This document shows positions 26,620-34,997 of a DNA stretch of 64,000 nt, piece by piece. Below the pieces are notes generated by a model. It worked only from the letters and a program-made list of their open reading frames with translations, did not search any database and had not been told where the DNA came from. Numbering within the stretch: position 1 is the first letter of the stretch; each line of letters begins with the position of its first letter. Source of the DNA: Anaerosacchariphilus hominis (lineage in GTDB: Bacteria; Bacillota; Clostridia; Lachnospirales; Lachnospiraceae). The stretch is from positions 62,001 to 126,000 of the forward strand of contig NZ_JACOOR010000003.1 in NCBI RefSeq assembly GCF_014290175.1. The letters are read 5' to 3'. The translations under genes and the position numbers were made by a program.

Positions 26620-27297
26620 CTACCACAGCATCACCGTTTCCTGACTCTCCTCCTCTCCCGGTTCCACCGGAATGGCGTAGGAGCCGCCGCTGTCTGTGAC
26701 AGAACGGTAGATCCGCACCAGCGGGTCGCCGCTCCCTAAGTTCTCCGGCGGTTCCTCCTCCGGTTCCACGCGGTATTCATTGATGCCGCGCTTCTCCATG
26801 ATGACAAAGGGAAACAGTTTTTCTTTGTTTTCTATTACACAGGTCTTTCCGATGAGATTTTCTTTTGGAAAGCCCTGAAATAAAAACCAGTGTTCTTTTC
26901 CGATCTTCCGGTATTCCCGGAAGGACAGGCCTGTGGGACGGCTCCGCCGCACCCAGACCGCTGCCGGGAATGGTGTCCCCTCCGGCATCCGCCCGATCCG
27001 GTATTCACAGCTGCCGGGCACTCCCGGCTTCCGGTACAGCCGTACATCTGCCACAGGCTCCTCCGGATCCAGATCCTTCTTTTCGATCCGGACGGTACAG
27101 GGATGATAGCCGGGTCCCTCCAGTCGTACCCGGGTGACTGCCTCCTGGGGCTCCAGAAATACATAGAGCCCTTCCTCTTTTTCGACTGGATGCACCACCC
27201 GTTCTCCTATGGTAAACAGGAACCGGTTCTTTCTGATACACTGCCCCGAATAATCGTCCACCATCCGGAGCACAAAGGCTATTTTTACACGAATCAT
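26620..27297 (-). CDS. CIS-associated beta-domain protein
   Basis: A 225-residue protein. The N-terminal 90 residues have the form of a carboxypeptidase-regulatory or transthyretin-like beta sandwich (IRKNRFLFTIGERVVHPVEK, YVFLEPQEAVTRVRLEGPGY). The C-terminal half is another beta-rich segment. Proteins of this sort often lie next to DUF4255 genes in eCIS loci. Its place in the particle is not known; I would guess the tail end near the cap. Confidence 0.55.
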   Translation of the reverse strand: MIRVKIAFVLRMVDDYSGQCIRKNRFLFTIGERVVHPVEKEEGLYVFLEPQEAVTRVRLEGPGYHPCTVRIEKKDLDPEEPVADVRLYRKPGVPGSCEYRIGRMPEGTPFPAAVWVRRSRPTGLSFREYRKIGKEHWFLFQGFPKENLIGKTCVIENKEKLFPFVIMEKRGINEYRVEPEEEPPENLGSGDPLVRIYRSVTDSGGSYAIPVEPGEEESQETVMLW

Positions 27298-27312
27298 GAC
27301 ATCCTCCTGTGT

Positions 27313-27876
27313 CTACCCCCGATTGGCCACATCGAACTCCGCCGCCACCACTCTGCGGAAGGTCCGTACTCTTCTGGAGGACAGCAGGACCGGCGATACG
27401 CTGAAGTAGATGCCCAGCTGATACGGCACGGACAGTACCGACCAGATCTTGGTCTTCTCCTCGTAGCTTAAGGGCAGGAGCGTCACCGAAGCGCTGCCCT
27501 CGTCCTCCTCCCCGGATTCATACAGAATTGCGTGATCCATCAGTACCTGCATGGCCCTTCCCAGTATTCTCTGCTCATTCTCCACATTGGACATAAACTG
27601 TGACTTCGTATTGATGAAAAGCACAAAGAACAATGTCAGGGGCTTTGGCGGATACTGGGCCCGGTTGCCTCTCAGACGGATGAGATCCTGCTGCTGATAC
27701 TCCCGCAGCTCCTGAATGTCATACAGATACAGGCCCAGCTGGAAGTCCGCGTTCTTATCCGTAGGTACGGCAAGCGCGATGGATTCCGGTGACTGGATCA
27801 GCTCCGGACAGATATTTTCCCGCAGGAGCTTCAGCACTTCATTGCTCACATCTGAGATAATTGAAAAGTCTGCCAT
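27313..27876 (-). CDS. CIS tail cap/terminator, DUF4255 (Pvc16-like)
   Basis: A 187-residue DUF4255/Pvc16_N protein: FSIISDVSNEVLKLLRENIC at the N-terminus, LGLYLYDIQELREYQQQDL, then PPKPLTLFFVLFINTKSQ and QRILGRAMQVLMDHAIL. Members form the hexameric cap that ends sheath and tube growth. It is 17 bases after the MORN protein gene and 15 bases before the beta-domain gene. Confidence 0.93.
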   Translation of the reverse strand: MADFSIISDVSNEVLKLLRENICPELIQSPESIALAVPTDKNADFQLGLYLYDIQELREYQQQDLIRLRGNRAQYPPKPLTLFFVLFINTKSQFMSNVENEQRILGRAMQVLMDHAILYESGEEDEGSASVTLLPLSYEEKTKIWSVLSVPYQLGIYFSVSPVLLSSRRVRTFRRVVAAEFDVANRG

Positions 27877-27893
27877 AAGTTCGCCCTCTCCTT

Positions 27894-29582
27894 CTAATTA
27901 TTTTCTACGGTCAGGAACATCAGCCGATCCGGTTCGTCCATCTCATAGCAGAGCCGGTAACGGACATTGTTCTCTTCACATACTTCCTCGTAGATGGCTT
28001 CCGCCATATTCACACTGCCCACCTGGATATAGGTCTTGTTTTTGGTGGTCAGCTCGTAGCTTACGGAGCTGAACGCAGTGGGCTGATACATTCTCACCCG
28101 CTCGATGGCCGCGCATTCCTGCAGGGATACGGCTCCGTTCTCCGGCGTCTTCTGGAGCTTATCCAGAAAGTCCACATTCAGCTCCTGCCCGTATGCAGTC
28201 ACAGCCGTGATATAGACCGCTGAGGTATCCAGATCCGCTGCCGCCTGCCATTTATCGCTGCTCAGATAATAATAGATATGATAGCCGTTCAGCACCGGAA
28301 GGCTGTCCAGTCTGGCCTGTTCTTCCTCCGCTGCCTTTTCCGCCGCGGTCTTTCCGGTGTCTGCGGTCTCTCCCGTGGAATCCTCGGTGTCTGTGGTCTC
28401 CGTGAGCTGGGAGGCTTCTGTCTCGTCCAGGGTCTGGCCGTTGTCATTGGGGATATACCAGCTGTCCCCCTCCACGCCGGAGCCTGCGTCCAGTTGCATC
28501 TCGATCAGGCAGTCGGCCTTCAGAATCACCTGGGCCCGTTCAAAGAGAAAACTGGTATTTCCCTCGTTGAAATACACCACCGGCTTTTCTCCCATCATGG
28601 CCAGGATCTTGTCCAGGGTCTGGCCCAGCAGGGATTCGTACTGGATGCCGTCCCGCACGAACTGTCCCTCGAAAATCTTCCGGCCGGAGGCATCGTAGGA
28701 AGTGCCCTTTCCCTGGGCCTTTCCCATGTAAAACTCACCCTCGTACTTTTTCACCCCATTGTCATAGTAAGCTGAGCCCTGGCCGTGGTAGGTGCCGCTC
28801 TGAAACTCCCCCTCGTAGATCAGGATGCCGTTCTCATTGTAGAGAGCGCCCTCTCCCTGAAAGGCCCCGTTCTCAAAGTTTCCGATATATTCTGTGGTTT
28901 TATCTTCATAGTAGAGTACGCCGGATCCAGAAAACTCATTTTCCTTGAAGGCTCCCTGATACCGGACGGAACCGTTGGCATAATACAGGGTTCCGTTCCC
29001 GCTGAACCGGTTGTTCTCAAAGCCGCCCTCGTATAAGAGGGTGCCGTCCTGCTTCCACAGGGTGCCGTTTCCCTTGCAGACACCGGCGGCAATGTCCCCG
29101 GTGTAAACCACATTCCCGTTGGCCGCCCGGATATTGGCCTTGCCGCTGTACTCTCCCAGCTTCACATCGTCGTAATCATAGTAGACTGTGGTGGTCACAT
29201 TTTCCGAAGCCGTGGTATCGGACAGGGGAGCCGCCACCCAGTTGAAATAGATAAATACGGCCGCGCAGCCCGCCAGAACCAGAATATACACCAGCATCTT
29301 GGAGATCCAGAACCGTCCGATGGTAAAATAATCCTCCGGAGACTTTGCCTCCCCATTCAGTACCTTCCGCACTTTGGCGTTAATGGGCGCCACCAGCTTG
29401 GAGGTGATGATATTGGCATTAAAGAGCTGCTGCACCCGGCGTACCACCCGCTGGAAGGGGTTCATGACCGCGGTCCGCAGTCTCAGAAAAGCCTTACCCA
29501 GCAGCGCGAACGCATAGGAACCCTGAATACCCTGAAATATGCGGGTGATTCCGTTGATTATCATTTGAAACAGGTTTCCCAT
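27894..29582 (-). CDS. Membrane MORN-repeat protein in CIS locus
   Basis: A 562-residue protein. The first 85 residues are basic and cytoplasmic, then one membrane helix (about 93-112, MLVYILVLAGCAAVFIYFNW). About seven MORN-type repeats follow (YEGGFENNRFSGNGTLYY, YQGAFKENEFSGSGVLYY, YIGNFENGAFQGEGALYN and others) near 150-310, then a Ser/Thr/Glu-rich linker near 380-410 and a C-terminal globular domain. The N-in topology puts the MORN repeats outside the cell, where they are rare. MORN proteins usually bind lipid or organise complexes. No such protein is part of described eCIS cores, so I infer an anchoring role. Confidence 0.75.
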   Translation of the reverse strand: MGNLFQMIINGITRIFQGIQGSYAFALLGKAFLRLRTAVMNPFQRVVRRVQQLFNANIITSKLVAPINAKVRKVLNGEAKSPEDYFTIGRFWISKMLVYILVLAGCAAVFIYFNWVAAPLSDTTASENVTTTVYYDYDDVKLGEYSGKANIRAANGNVVYTGDIAAGVCKGNGTLWKQDGTLLYEGGFENNRFSGNGTLYYANGSVRYQGAFKENEFSGSGVLYYEDKTTEYIGNFENGAFQGEGALYNENGILIYEGEFQSGTYHGQGSAYYDNGVKKYEGEFYMGKAQGKGTSYDASGRKIFEGQFVRDGIQYESLLGQTLDKILAMMGEKPVVYFNEGNTSFLFERAQVILKADCLIEMQLDAGSGVEGDSWYIPNDNGQTLDETEASQLTETTDTEDSTGETADTGKTAAEKAAEEEQARLDSLPVLNGYHIYYYLSSDKWQAAADLDTSAVYITAVTAYGQELNVDFLDKLQKTPENGAVSLQECAAIERVRMYQPTAFSSVSYELTTKNKTYIQVGSVNMAEAIYEEVCEENNVRYRLCYEMDEPDRLMFLTVENN

Positions 29583-29602
29583 TCCTTCTCATCCTCCGGC
29601 AG

Positions 29603-32278
29603 TTACTGTTCTCTGTCCTGCAGGGCCTCGCAGCGGAAGATGTAGTACTTCGCCGCCATATCTCCCGGATTCTCCCGGAGTACCCTTGCGTACAGGTTCT
29701 TTGCTTCGTAATAAAATCCTTTTTCGTAGAGCTCCATGGCCTTGTCAAAAGCATGCTGGCTTTGTTTCATGACGCGGACCTCTTCCGCTCCTTTTTCGTC
29801 ATACATATCGTAAAGTCCCAGATCCAGTTCTTCGGCCCGGAGCCGTCCAATATACCGTTTCGCGTACTGATCCCGGCTTTGCAGCTTTTCACTGACAGAT
29901 TCCGTCATCAGGAAACGGCTTCCCATACCCCGCAGGAACTCTCCATGCTCCAGAAGCTTCTCAAACTCGGGAGCCAGTACCACGGGAATATAGCGCTCTT
30001 CATCGCCGCAGATACCGAAGTAAACCTCCGTCTGATCCGCCACGAACATGACGTTCATCTGGCCATCCCGGTCATAAAGCTGGTTGTCCGCGTCGATCCG
30101 GGCCAGAATGGTCAGGGCAGCCGCTGCCGCCGCATCCGCTCCCTCCCTGCAGATCAGAAGCATGCTCTGCAGATTCGCGTCATCCACGATGGTAATGATA
30201 TCACTCTGCTTGGCGAAACGGTTCACCGTATTGAAAAACCGGTTCATCAGCGCCTCTTTCTTGTCTATGGGAAGACTTTCCTCCGGGTACATTCTCACGT
30301 TCATGATGGCGAAGCTGCCCTTTACGCTGCTTCCCAGGGTCATGGACGCCAGATTGTCCTGTCCCAGCAGGCCGATCATGCTGGGCGGAACAAAGTGGTA
30401 ATAGATCTCGCTCATCCGCTCCAGGTTGACGATCTGTACATTGATGTCGTCGGCCATTTTATTGAACACCTGGGTGATGCCCGTAAGCTCATCCTCGGAG
30501 GTACTGCGGATCCGAATACTCCGGTCGCCGTCCGCGAAGAGCTGCATCTCCCGCTTGATCTCGCCGATGGGGGCCAGAATCCGGTAGAACAGCACCATCA
30601 ACATCACCAGTACGATCAGCAGGAAAGCCACGCTGACCATCACAAAGTCCTTGATATAGGTGGCGGTATAGGCTGCGATATTAGCGGTGTAAAGGCCGGT
30701 CTCCAGAAGATAGACCGTCTCGCCGGAAAGTCCGCCCACCGGAGTGATGCACACCATCCGCTTTCCGTTCTGATCCTCGATGGTTCCCATTACCGATTCT
30801 CCGGTCAGGGCCGCCTTCCGGTACAGCTCCTCCGCCGGAAGATTCATGAGAATCTCGCCGGGATAGAAGCAGGGGCTGTTCCGATCTACGCCCACGTAGA
30901 TGGCTCCGCTCTCATAGTAGAGCACCCGCGTGTACAGCTCCCGGGTGGCCAGCTGCTGGCTCAGATACTGATAGGCTTCCGAGGCATAATCATAAGGATA
31001 CTCTATCTCCTGTAAGGATTCCTGTCCGAAGAGGGCCGCCAGCATATTGCCCTCGTCCATGACCTGTTTGCTGTAATTCTCGTCAATGGCCGTTCCGTAA
31101 TACCGGAATGAGATATAACCGAACAGTACCATGGTCACCGCCAGCAGAGGAATGGTCGCGCTTAAAAGCCGCTCCATGATGGTGTGGCCTCCACGGATAC
31201 CGCTGATGAGGACTCCCAGCGCCAGCACTGCCAGCAATGAAATTCCCGCGTACACCAGCCACTGCCGGAGAACCGACCAGAGGAAGGCCGCCACGCCGTA
31301 ACGGAAGCTGTTCAGCACCGTTCCGCTGCCGTCCTGGCATACCAGAAAATGGAAGCTGCTGTCCTGTCCGTTTTTCACCAGGGCTGTGAAATTATTCAGG
31401 CCCGACATGGAGATGGAGACGATATCCCGGGGCGTATAGACGCTGGAGCCTCCAAAGGGGCTGCTGCCGTTCAGCAGCGTCTCCTGGGTGCCGTCCGACA
31501 GGTTCAGGCGGCTGATATCCCCGCTCTCGTGCTCGCCCAGGTAAACATAGCCGCTTTCCGCGTAGGCGATAAAGTTGGGATACATAAGGGTCTCCAGAGT
31601 TCTGGCCGGAAAGACCTCGTATACCTGCTCCTCATCCGCAAAATAGACCTTGCCCGAATCGGAGATATACACCAGATTCGTGCTGTTTCCCATGGCTTTA
31701 TATACGCCCTCCCCGGTTTTCAGGGGGTACGTCCTGGTATTTTTCAGGGAAAGCGTGTCGTCCAGGACCGCACCGAATTCATAGCTGCTGCGGACGGCCT
31801 TCGTCTGGTTTTTGTCCGTGGAGATCAGGGTAATGGTGTCTCCCGTAGCATTCAGCCAGCCATAGGTCATATTTTCTTCCGGCGTCAGTTCAAAGACCTT
31901 CTTTTCCTTCCGGAAATGACTGTTAAAGTCCAGAACCACCAGCTCCTGGGCCAGCAGCTCCCCGGTATAGGCATTTTTCCGGTCCCGCAGAACGTAAGTA
32001 TAGTTCTCTCCCGAGGCCATGCCCCTCACGGTATACATCCGGGAGCCCTTCACGGTCCGATAACGGTAGGTTCCCTCCGCCACGCCGCTTTTGTCTGTCC
32101 GGGCGATGATGGTGTCATTTCCATCGTACCATCCGGCGATGGTCTTTCCATCCCGGTCCATACAGAAGCCCAGCAAAGAGTCCAGCGGAACTCTGCTTTT
32201 CTGAATGCTCTGCCAGCCTGCCAGAATTCCTGCCAGAATCCAGACAGTCAGCAATACTCTTCTCAATCCTTTGCCCAT
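29603..32278 (-). CDS. Sensor–HAMP–degenerate cyclase membrane protein
   Basis: The 891-residue protein starts with a membrane helix (about 7-25). An extracytoplasmic beta-rich region of about 280 residues follows, then two helices (about 330-375). A second outside domain of Cache type (about 390-520) leads to a helix (VMVSVAFLLIVLVMLMVLFY) and a HAMP domain (ILAPIGEIKREMQLFADGD). The cytoplasmic part looks like a class III cyclase fold (FVPPSMIGLLGQDNLASM) but lacks the metal-binding Asp pair. A TPR-like C-terminus ends the protein (ELYEKGFYYEAKNLYARVL). It may pass an outside signal to the CIS by contact and not by a cyclic nucleotide. Confidence 0.7.
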   Translation of the reverse strand: MGKGLRRVLLTVWILAGILAGWQSIQKSRVPLDSLLGFCMDRDGKTIAGWYDGNDTIIARTDKSGVAEGTYRYRTVKGSRMYTVRGMASGENYTYVLRDRKNAYTGELLAQELVVLDFNSHFRKEKKVFELTPEENMTYGWLNATGDTITLISTDKNQTKAVRSSYEFGAVLDDTLSLKNTRTYPLKTGEGVYKAMGNSTNLVYISDSGKVYFADEEQVYEVFPARTLETLMYPNFIAYAESGYVYLGEHESGDISRLNLSDGTQETLLNGSSPFGGSSVYTPRDIVSISMSGLNNFTALVKNGQDSSFHFLVCQDGSGTVLNSFRYGVAAFLWSVLRQWLVYAGISLLAVLALGVLISGIRGGHTIMERLLSATIPLLAVTMVLFGYISFRYYGTAIDENYSKQVMDEGNMLAALFGQESLQEIEYPYDYASEAYQYLSQQLATRELYTRVLYYESGAIYVGVDRNSPCFYPGEILMNLPAEELYRKAALTGESVMGTIEDQNGKRMVCITPVGGLSGETVYLLETGLYTANIAAYTATYIKDFVMVSVAFLLIVLVMLMVLFYRILAPIGEIKREMQLFADGDRSIRIRSTSEDELTGITQVFNKMADDINVQIVNLERMSEIYYHFVPPSMIGLLGQDNLASMTLGSSVKGSFAIMNVRMYPEESLPIDKKEALMNRFFNTVNRFAKQSDIITIVDDANLQSMLLICREGADAAAAAALTILARIDADNQLYDRDGQMNVMFVADQTEVYFGICGDEERYIPVVLAPEFEKLLEHGEFLRGMGSRFLMTESVSEKLQSRDQYAKRYIGRLRAEELDLGLYDMYDEKGAEEVRVMKQSQHAFDKAMELYEKGFYYEAKNLYARVLRENPGDMAAKYYIFRCEALQDREQ

Positions 32279-32290
32279 AGTCCCGCTCCT

Positions 32291-33181
32291 CTACTCTTCT
32301 TCGCCCAGATATACGTTTCCGATATATTCGATGCCGTTATAGCTCACATTACTTTCATAGGCTTTTTTTACCGTCCAGCGCCGCCAGACCTGTACGGAGC
32401 CATAAATCAGTGTCACCACCACCAGGATGGTAAGGAAGGCGCTCATGGAATTCCGGAACAGGAATCCCCGGATCCTCCGGAACCGACTGCGGATCCACCA
32501 AAGTAGTCCCCGCATCTCCACCGGCTTGTCCGGCATACTCCGCACCGCCGCGATCATGTGTCCCAGGGAGGAAAAGCCTGTGGTGTTCAGCTTCATATAA
32601 AAGAGCCGCAGGTCTCCCGGATAGCTGTCAGGCGTCTCATAGCGTCCTTTATAGTTCAGTTCCAGGATCCCAAATACCTTTTCCGCCACCAGCTGCAGGT
32701 AGGCCGGTTCCTCAAGCCCCTCTTCAAGCTCCGCGAAATCCAGAAAGTAGTTAAACTGTACCTCGCCCTCCCGGGTCACATTGATATTCCGATCGTTCAG
32801 AAGCAGGGCTCCCAGCTCCGGTCCCGCCCCGCACTCGGCGCAGGCTGCGATGAGCCCCAGGGCTGCCCGCTTGCAGTCGGTAAACTCCGCCAGATACACG
32901 CTTCCCAGCAGGGAAAGCAGGTTCTCATGGTAGTACCGGAATACCAGGTTCAATCGGTTCTCGTAGATGAAGGAACCGATAAAATCCCGGTTTGAGAAGA
33001 AAAGTCTCTCGGTATTCAGTTTTTCCGTGACCAGTTTCCGGCAGCTTTTATCGTGGATGGATACCATGGTGTAGAACACGCCCGTATCCTTCCGGGTATC
33101 GGTACATACATAGATGTCGTTCACCTGATTTTTCAGTACCGTCCGGACGATTTCAAGCTCCATGTTCAGTGCTGGAAACAT
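32291..33181 (-). CDS. Single-pass membrane protein, pseudokinase-like
   Basis: A 296-residue protein. The first 240 residues are cytoplasmic and resemble a kinase fold without catalytic residues: strands near 22-45 (NDIYVCTDTRKDTGVFYTMV), a helix EKLNTERL, and LLLNDRNINVTREGEVQFNY then FLDF where a kinase has its catalytic loop and DFG. A membrane helix follows (SAFLTILVVVTLIYGSVQVW, about 250-269) and a short outside tail. The layout recalls EssB/YukC of type VII secretion, a membrane pseudokinase, but the likeness is by eye. It may be the cytoplasmic dock of the CIS on the membrane. Confidence 0.45.
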   Translation of the reverse strand: MFPALNMELEIVRTVLKNQVNDIYVCTDTRKDTGVFYTMVSIHDKSCRKLVTEKLNTERLFFSNRDFIGSFIYENRLNLVFRYYHENLLSLLGSVYLAEFTDCKRAALGLIAACAECGAGPELGALLLNDRNINVTREGEVQFNYFLDFAELEEGLEEPAYLQLVAEKVFGILELNYKGRYETPDSYPGDLRLFYMKLNTTGFSSLGHMIAAVRSMPDKPVEMRGLLWWIRSRFRRIRGFLFRNSMSAFLTILVVVTLIYGSVQVWRRWTVKKAYESNVSYNGIEYIGNVYLGEEE

Positions 33182-33203
33182 TTCTTCTCACCTGCTTTCG
33201 GAT

Positions 33204-34997
33204 TTATTTTTCTCCGTTCTTCTGGGATACGATCACAAATGCGTGGGTAAAGATCTCCGGGCTGCTGACCGCTTCGATGCGGATCTCGTACACGCCTTCC
33301 TGGGCGGGAGCCGTGTATACGCCGTTGTTGTCCACCTTGCCGCCCTCCGGATCCAGAAGAGTGTAGCTCAAGGCCTCTTCGGGCATATTAATGAATACGG
33401 GCTGAATATGGGCGCTGCCCTTGGGCGCCAAAACGATGGTGTCCGGCTGTACCATAATACAGCCCTTCTGCTCCCTGCGTCTGTATACCCGCTGCTCCAG
33501 ATCCTCCGGCTTGAAAGCGTACCAGCGGATACGGATACCGATCTTGCCAAGCTTCGACTTCGGCCGGACGCCTACGATAAAGGTACCCCGCTCCGGAAGA
33601 ATCTTGATGGCCTGGTCCACCTCGTAGACCCGCTCCTCGGTACTGTCCGTATCCTCCGCGAAGATACTGCCGTCTCCCAGAATGATGGCCTCCCGGTCTC
33701 CGCCGGTTCCTGCGTCCCGGCTGATATATTCGATACCAAGCTCCACACACACAGGACCGGTTCCCAGTCCATGCATGATCTCGTCGGAAAAATATACCTT
33801 TCCCGCTTCCCCGCCATTTCCCAGGGACAACTCAAAGACGCCGCTGGAATTCACCCGCTTCTCCCGGGCGGTTCCTTCCGTCTCCGCCGGGCTCTCCGAA
33901 CTCTTCTGTACCCGGATCTCTTCCCGGCCTTCCTGTTCGGAAGCCAGATAGCCATGAAGCTTTTCCAGAATATAGAGCTGCTCCGCCGTACATACATACT
34001 GGTCAAAGGGCGGCCGCTCCACCTGCTCAATCATGGAATGATTCCGGGAACGGATAAGCCGGATCCCCGCGATCCACAGCTTCTCGTCATAGGTTCTGTC
34101 CAGGTCGATATCCAGAGTGCCCCTGTGTCCGGTCTGCCGCACATATTCCAGGGGAGAGACCTGCACCGGAAGGATCTCAAGCCGGGCTTCCGTTCCTGCT
34201 TCCTCCGCTCCCGCCTTCTGCAAGGTGGGCTTTAAGAAGCTTACCCGAACTGCTTCTTTTCCAAAGATATAAGGCTCCGGCCGGAAACTCTGCTCCAGAA
34301 CCATCTCCTCGCCGTAGTCCAGGCTGATATTTTCTCCGTGAACCTCCTGGGACGCCGGAAGCATACCTTCCGCCTCCACCCTGCAGGAAAAGGAGATAAC
34401 GCCCGGGCCATGGCTGGTTTTCCGGATCCGGGTTTTTCCCTTTACGGTCATTCCCGCCGACACAAAAGCGGGCAGCTCCTGAAGGATAGTCACATCCTCA
34501 TCCTCATAAAGCAGGGCTGTTTTCACATACTGATCCTCTTTTTTCTCATCCCGCACGCAGTCCTTCAGGTCGCTGAGAAAGAGACGATACCCTTCCTTTT
34601 TCCGGTTGTAGCGCTTTCCTTCGCCGTTCTCCGCCGCTTCCATCACCGCGTAGACCGGATCCGTATCCTCCTCCGCGTAGGCGATCCCCAGGACCGCCCG
34701 GTCGGTTTTCAGTTCCTCGTAGCCCTCGATGGTGGAGAGCTTCAGCACCTCTGTCCTGGGTACGGTAATCTCACGGCCCGAAGCGTCCAGCGCCAGTCCT
34801 GACTGGAGAATGATGGAGGAGTCGTCCGCTGCCACCACATCCATACCGTACACGATGCCGGTTCCGTGGAGCAGGCGGTTGGTCAGACGCCGCTTATCGT
34901 TCATATAGGACTGCTCGTTCTGAAAGTCTCTGGATGTGAGCATCTTTCCGTAATAATAATTGTTCCGCTCATAGGAATAATATTTTCGATTATTCAT
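33204..34997 (-). CDS. YYGK-motif CIS protein, fibre or baseplate associated
   Basis: The 597-residue protein opens with YYSYERNNYYYGKMLTSRDF, NEQSYMNDKRRLTNRLLHGT and GIVYGMDV, a conserved start of a protein family found in eCIS loci of several phyla. The rest is beta-rich and ends in an Ig-like domain (VQPDTIVLAPKGSAHIQPVF, NNGVYTAPAQEGVYEIRIEA). There is no signal peptide or membrane helix, so it stays with the particle or in the cytoplasm. It overlaps the stop of the giant surface protein gene by 8 bases and could link the surface arms to the baseplate. Confidence 0.6.
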   Translation of the reverse strand: MNNRKYYSYERNNYYYGKMLTSRDFQNEQSYMNDKRRLTNRLLHGTGIVYGMDVVAADDSSIILQSGLALDASGREITVPRTEVLKLSTIEGYEELKTDRAVLGIAYAEEDTDPVYAVMEAAENGEGKRYNRKKEGYRLFLSDLKDCVRDEKKEDQYVKTALLYEDEDVTILQELPAFVSAGMTVKGKTRIRKTSHGPGVISFSCRVEAEGMLPASQEVHGENISLDYGEEMVLEQSFRPEPYIFGKEAVRVSFLKPTLQKAGAEEAGTEARLEILPVQVSPLEYVRQTGHRGTLDIDLDRTYDEKLWIAGIRLIRSRNHSMIEQVERPPFDQYVCTAEQLYILEKLHGYLASEQEGREEIRVQKSSESPAETEGTAREKRVNSSGVFELSLGNGGEAGKVYFSDEIMHGLGTGPVCVELGIEYISRDAGTGGDREAIILGDGSIFAEDTDSTEERVYEVDQAIKILPERGTFIVGVRPKSKLGKIGIRIRWYAFKPEDLEQRVYRRREQKGCIMVQPDTIVLAPKGSAHIQPVFINMPEEALSYTLLDPEGGKVDNNGVYTAPAQEGVYEIRIEAVSSPEIFTHAFVIVSQKNGEK

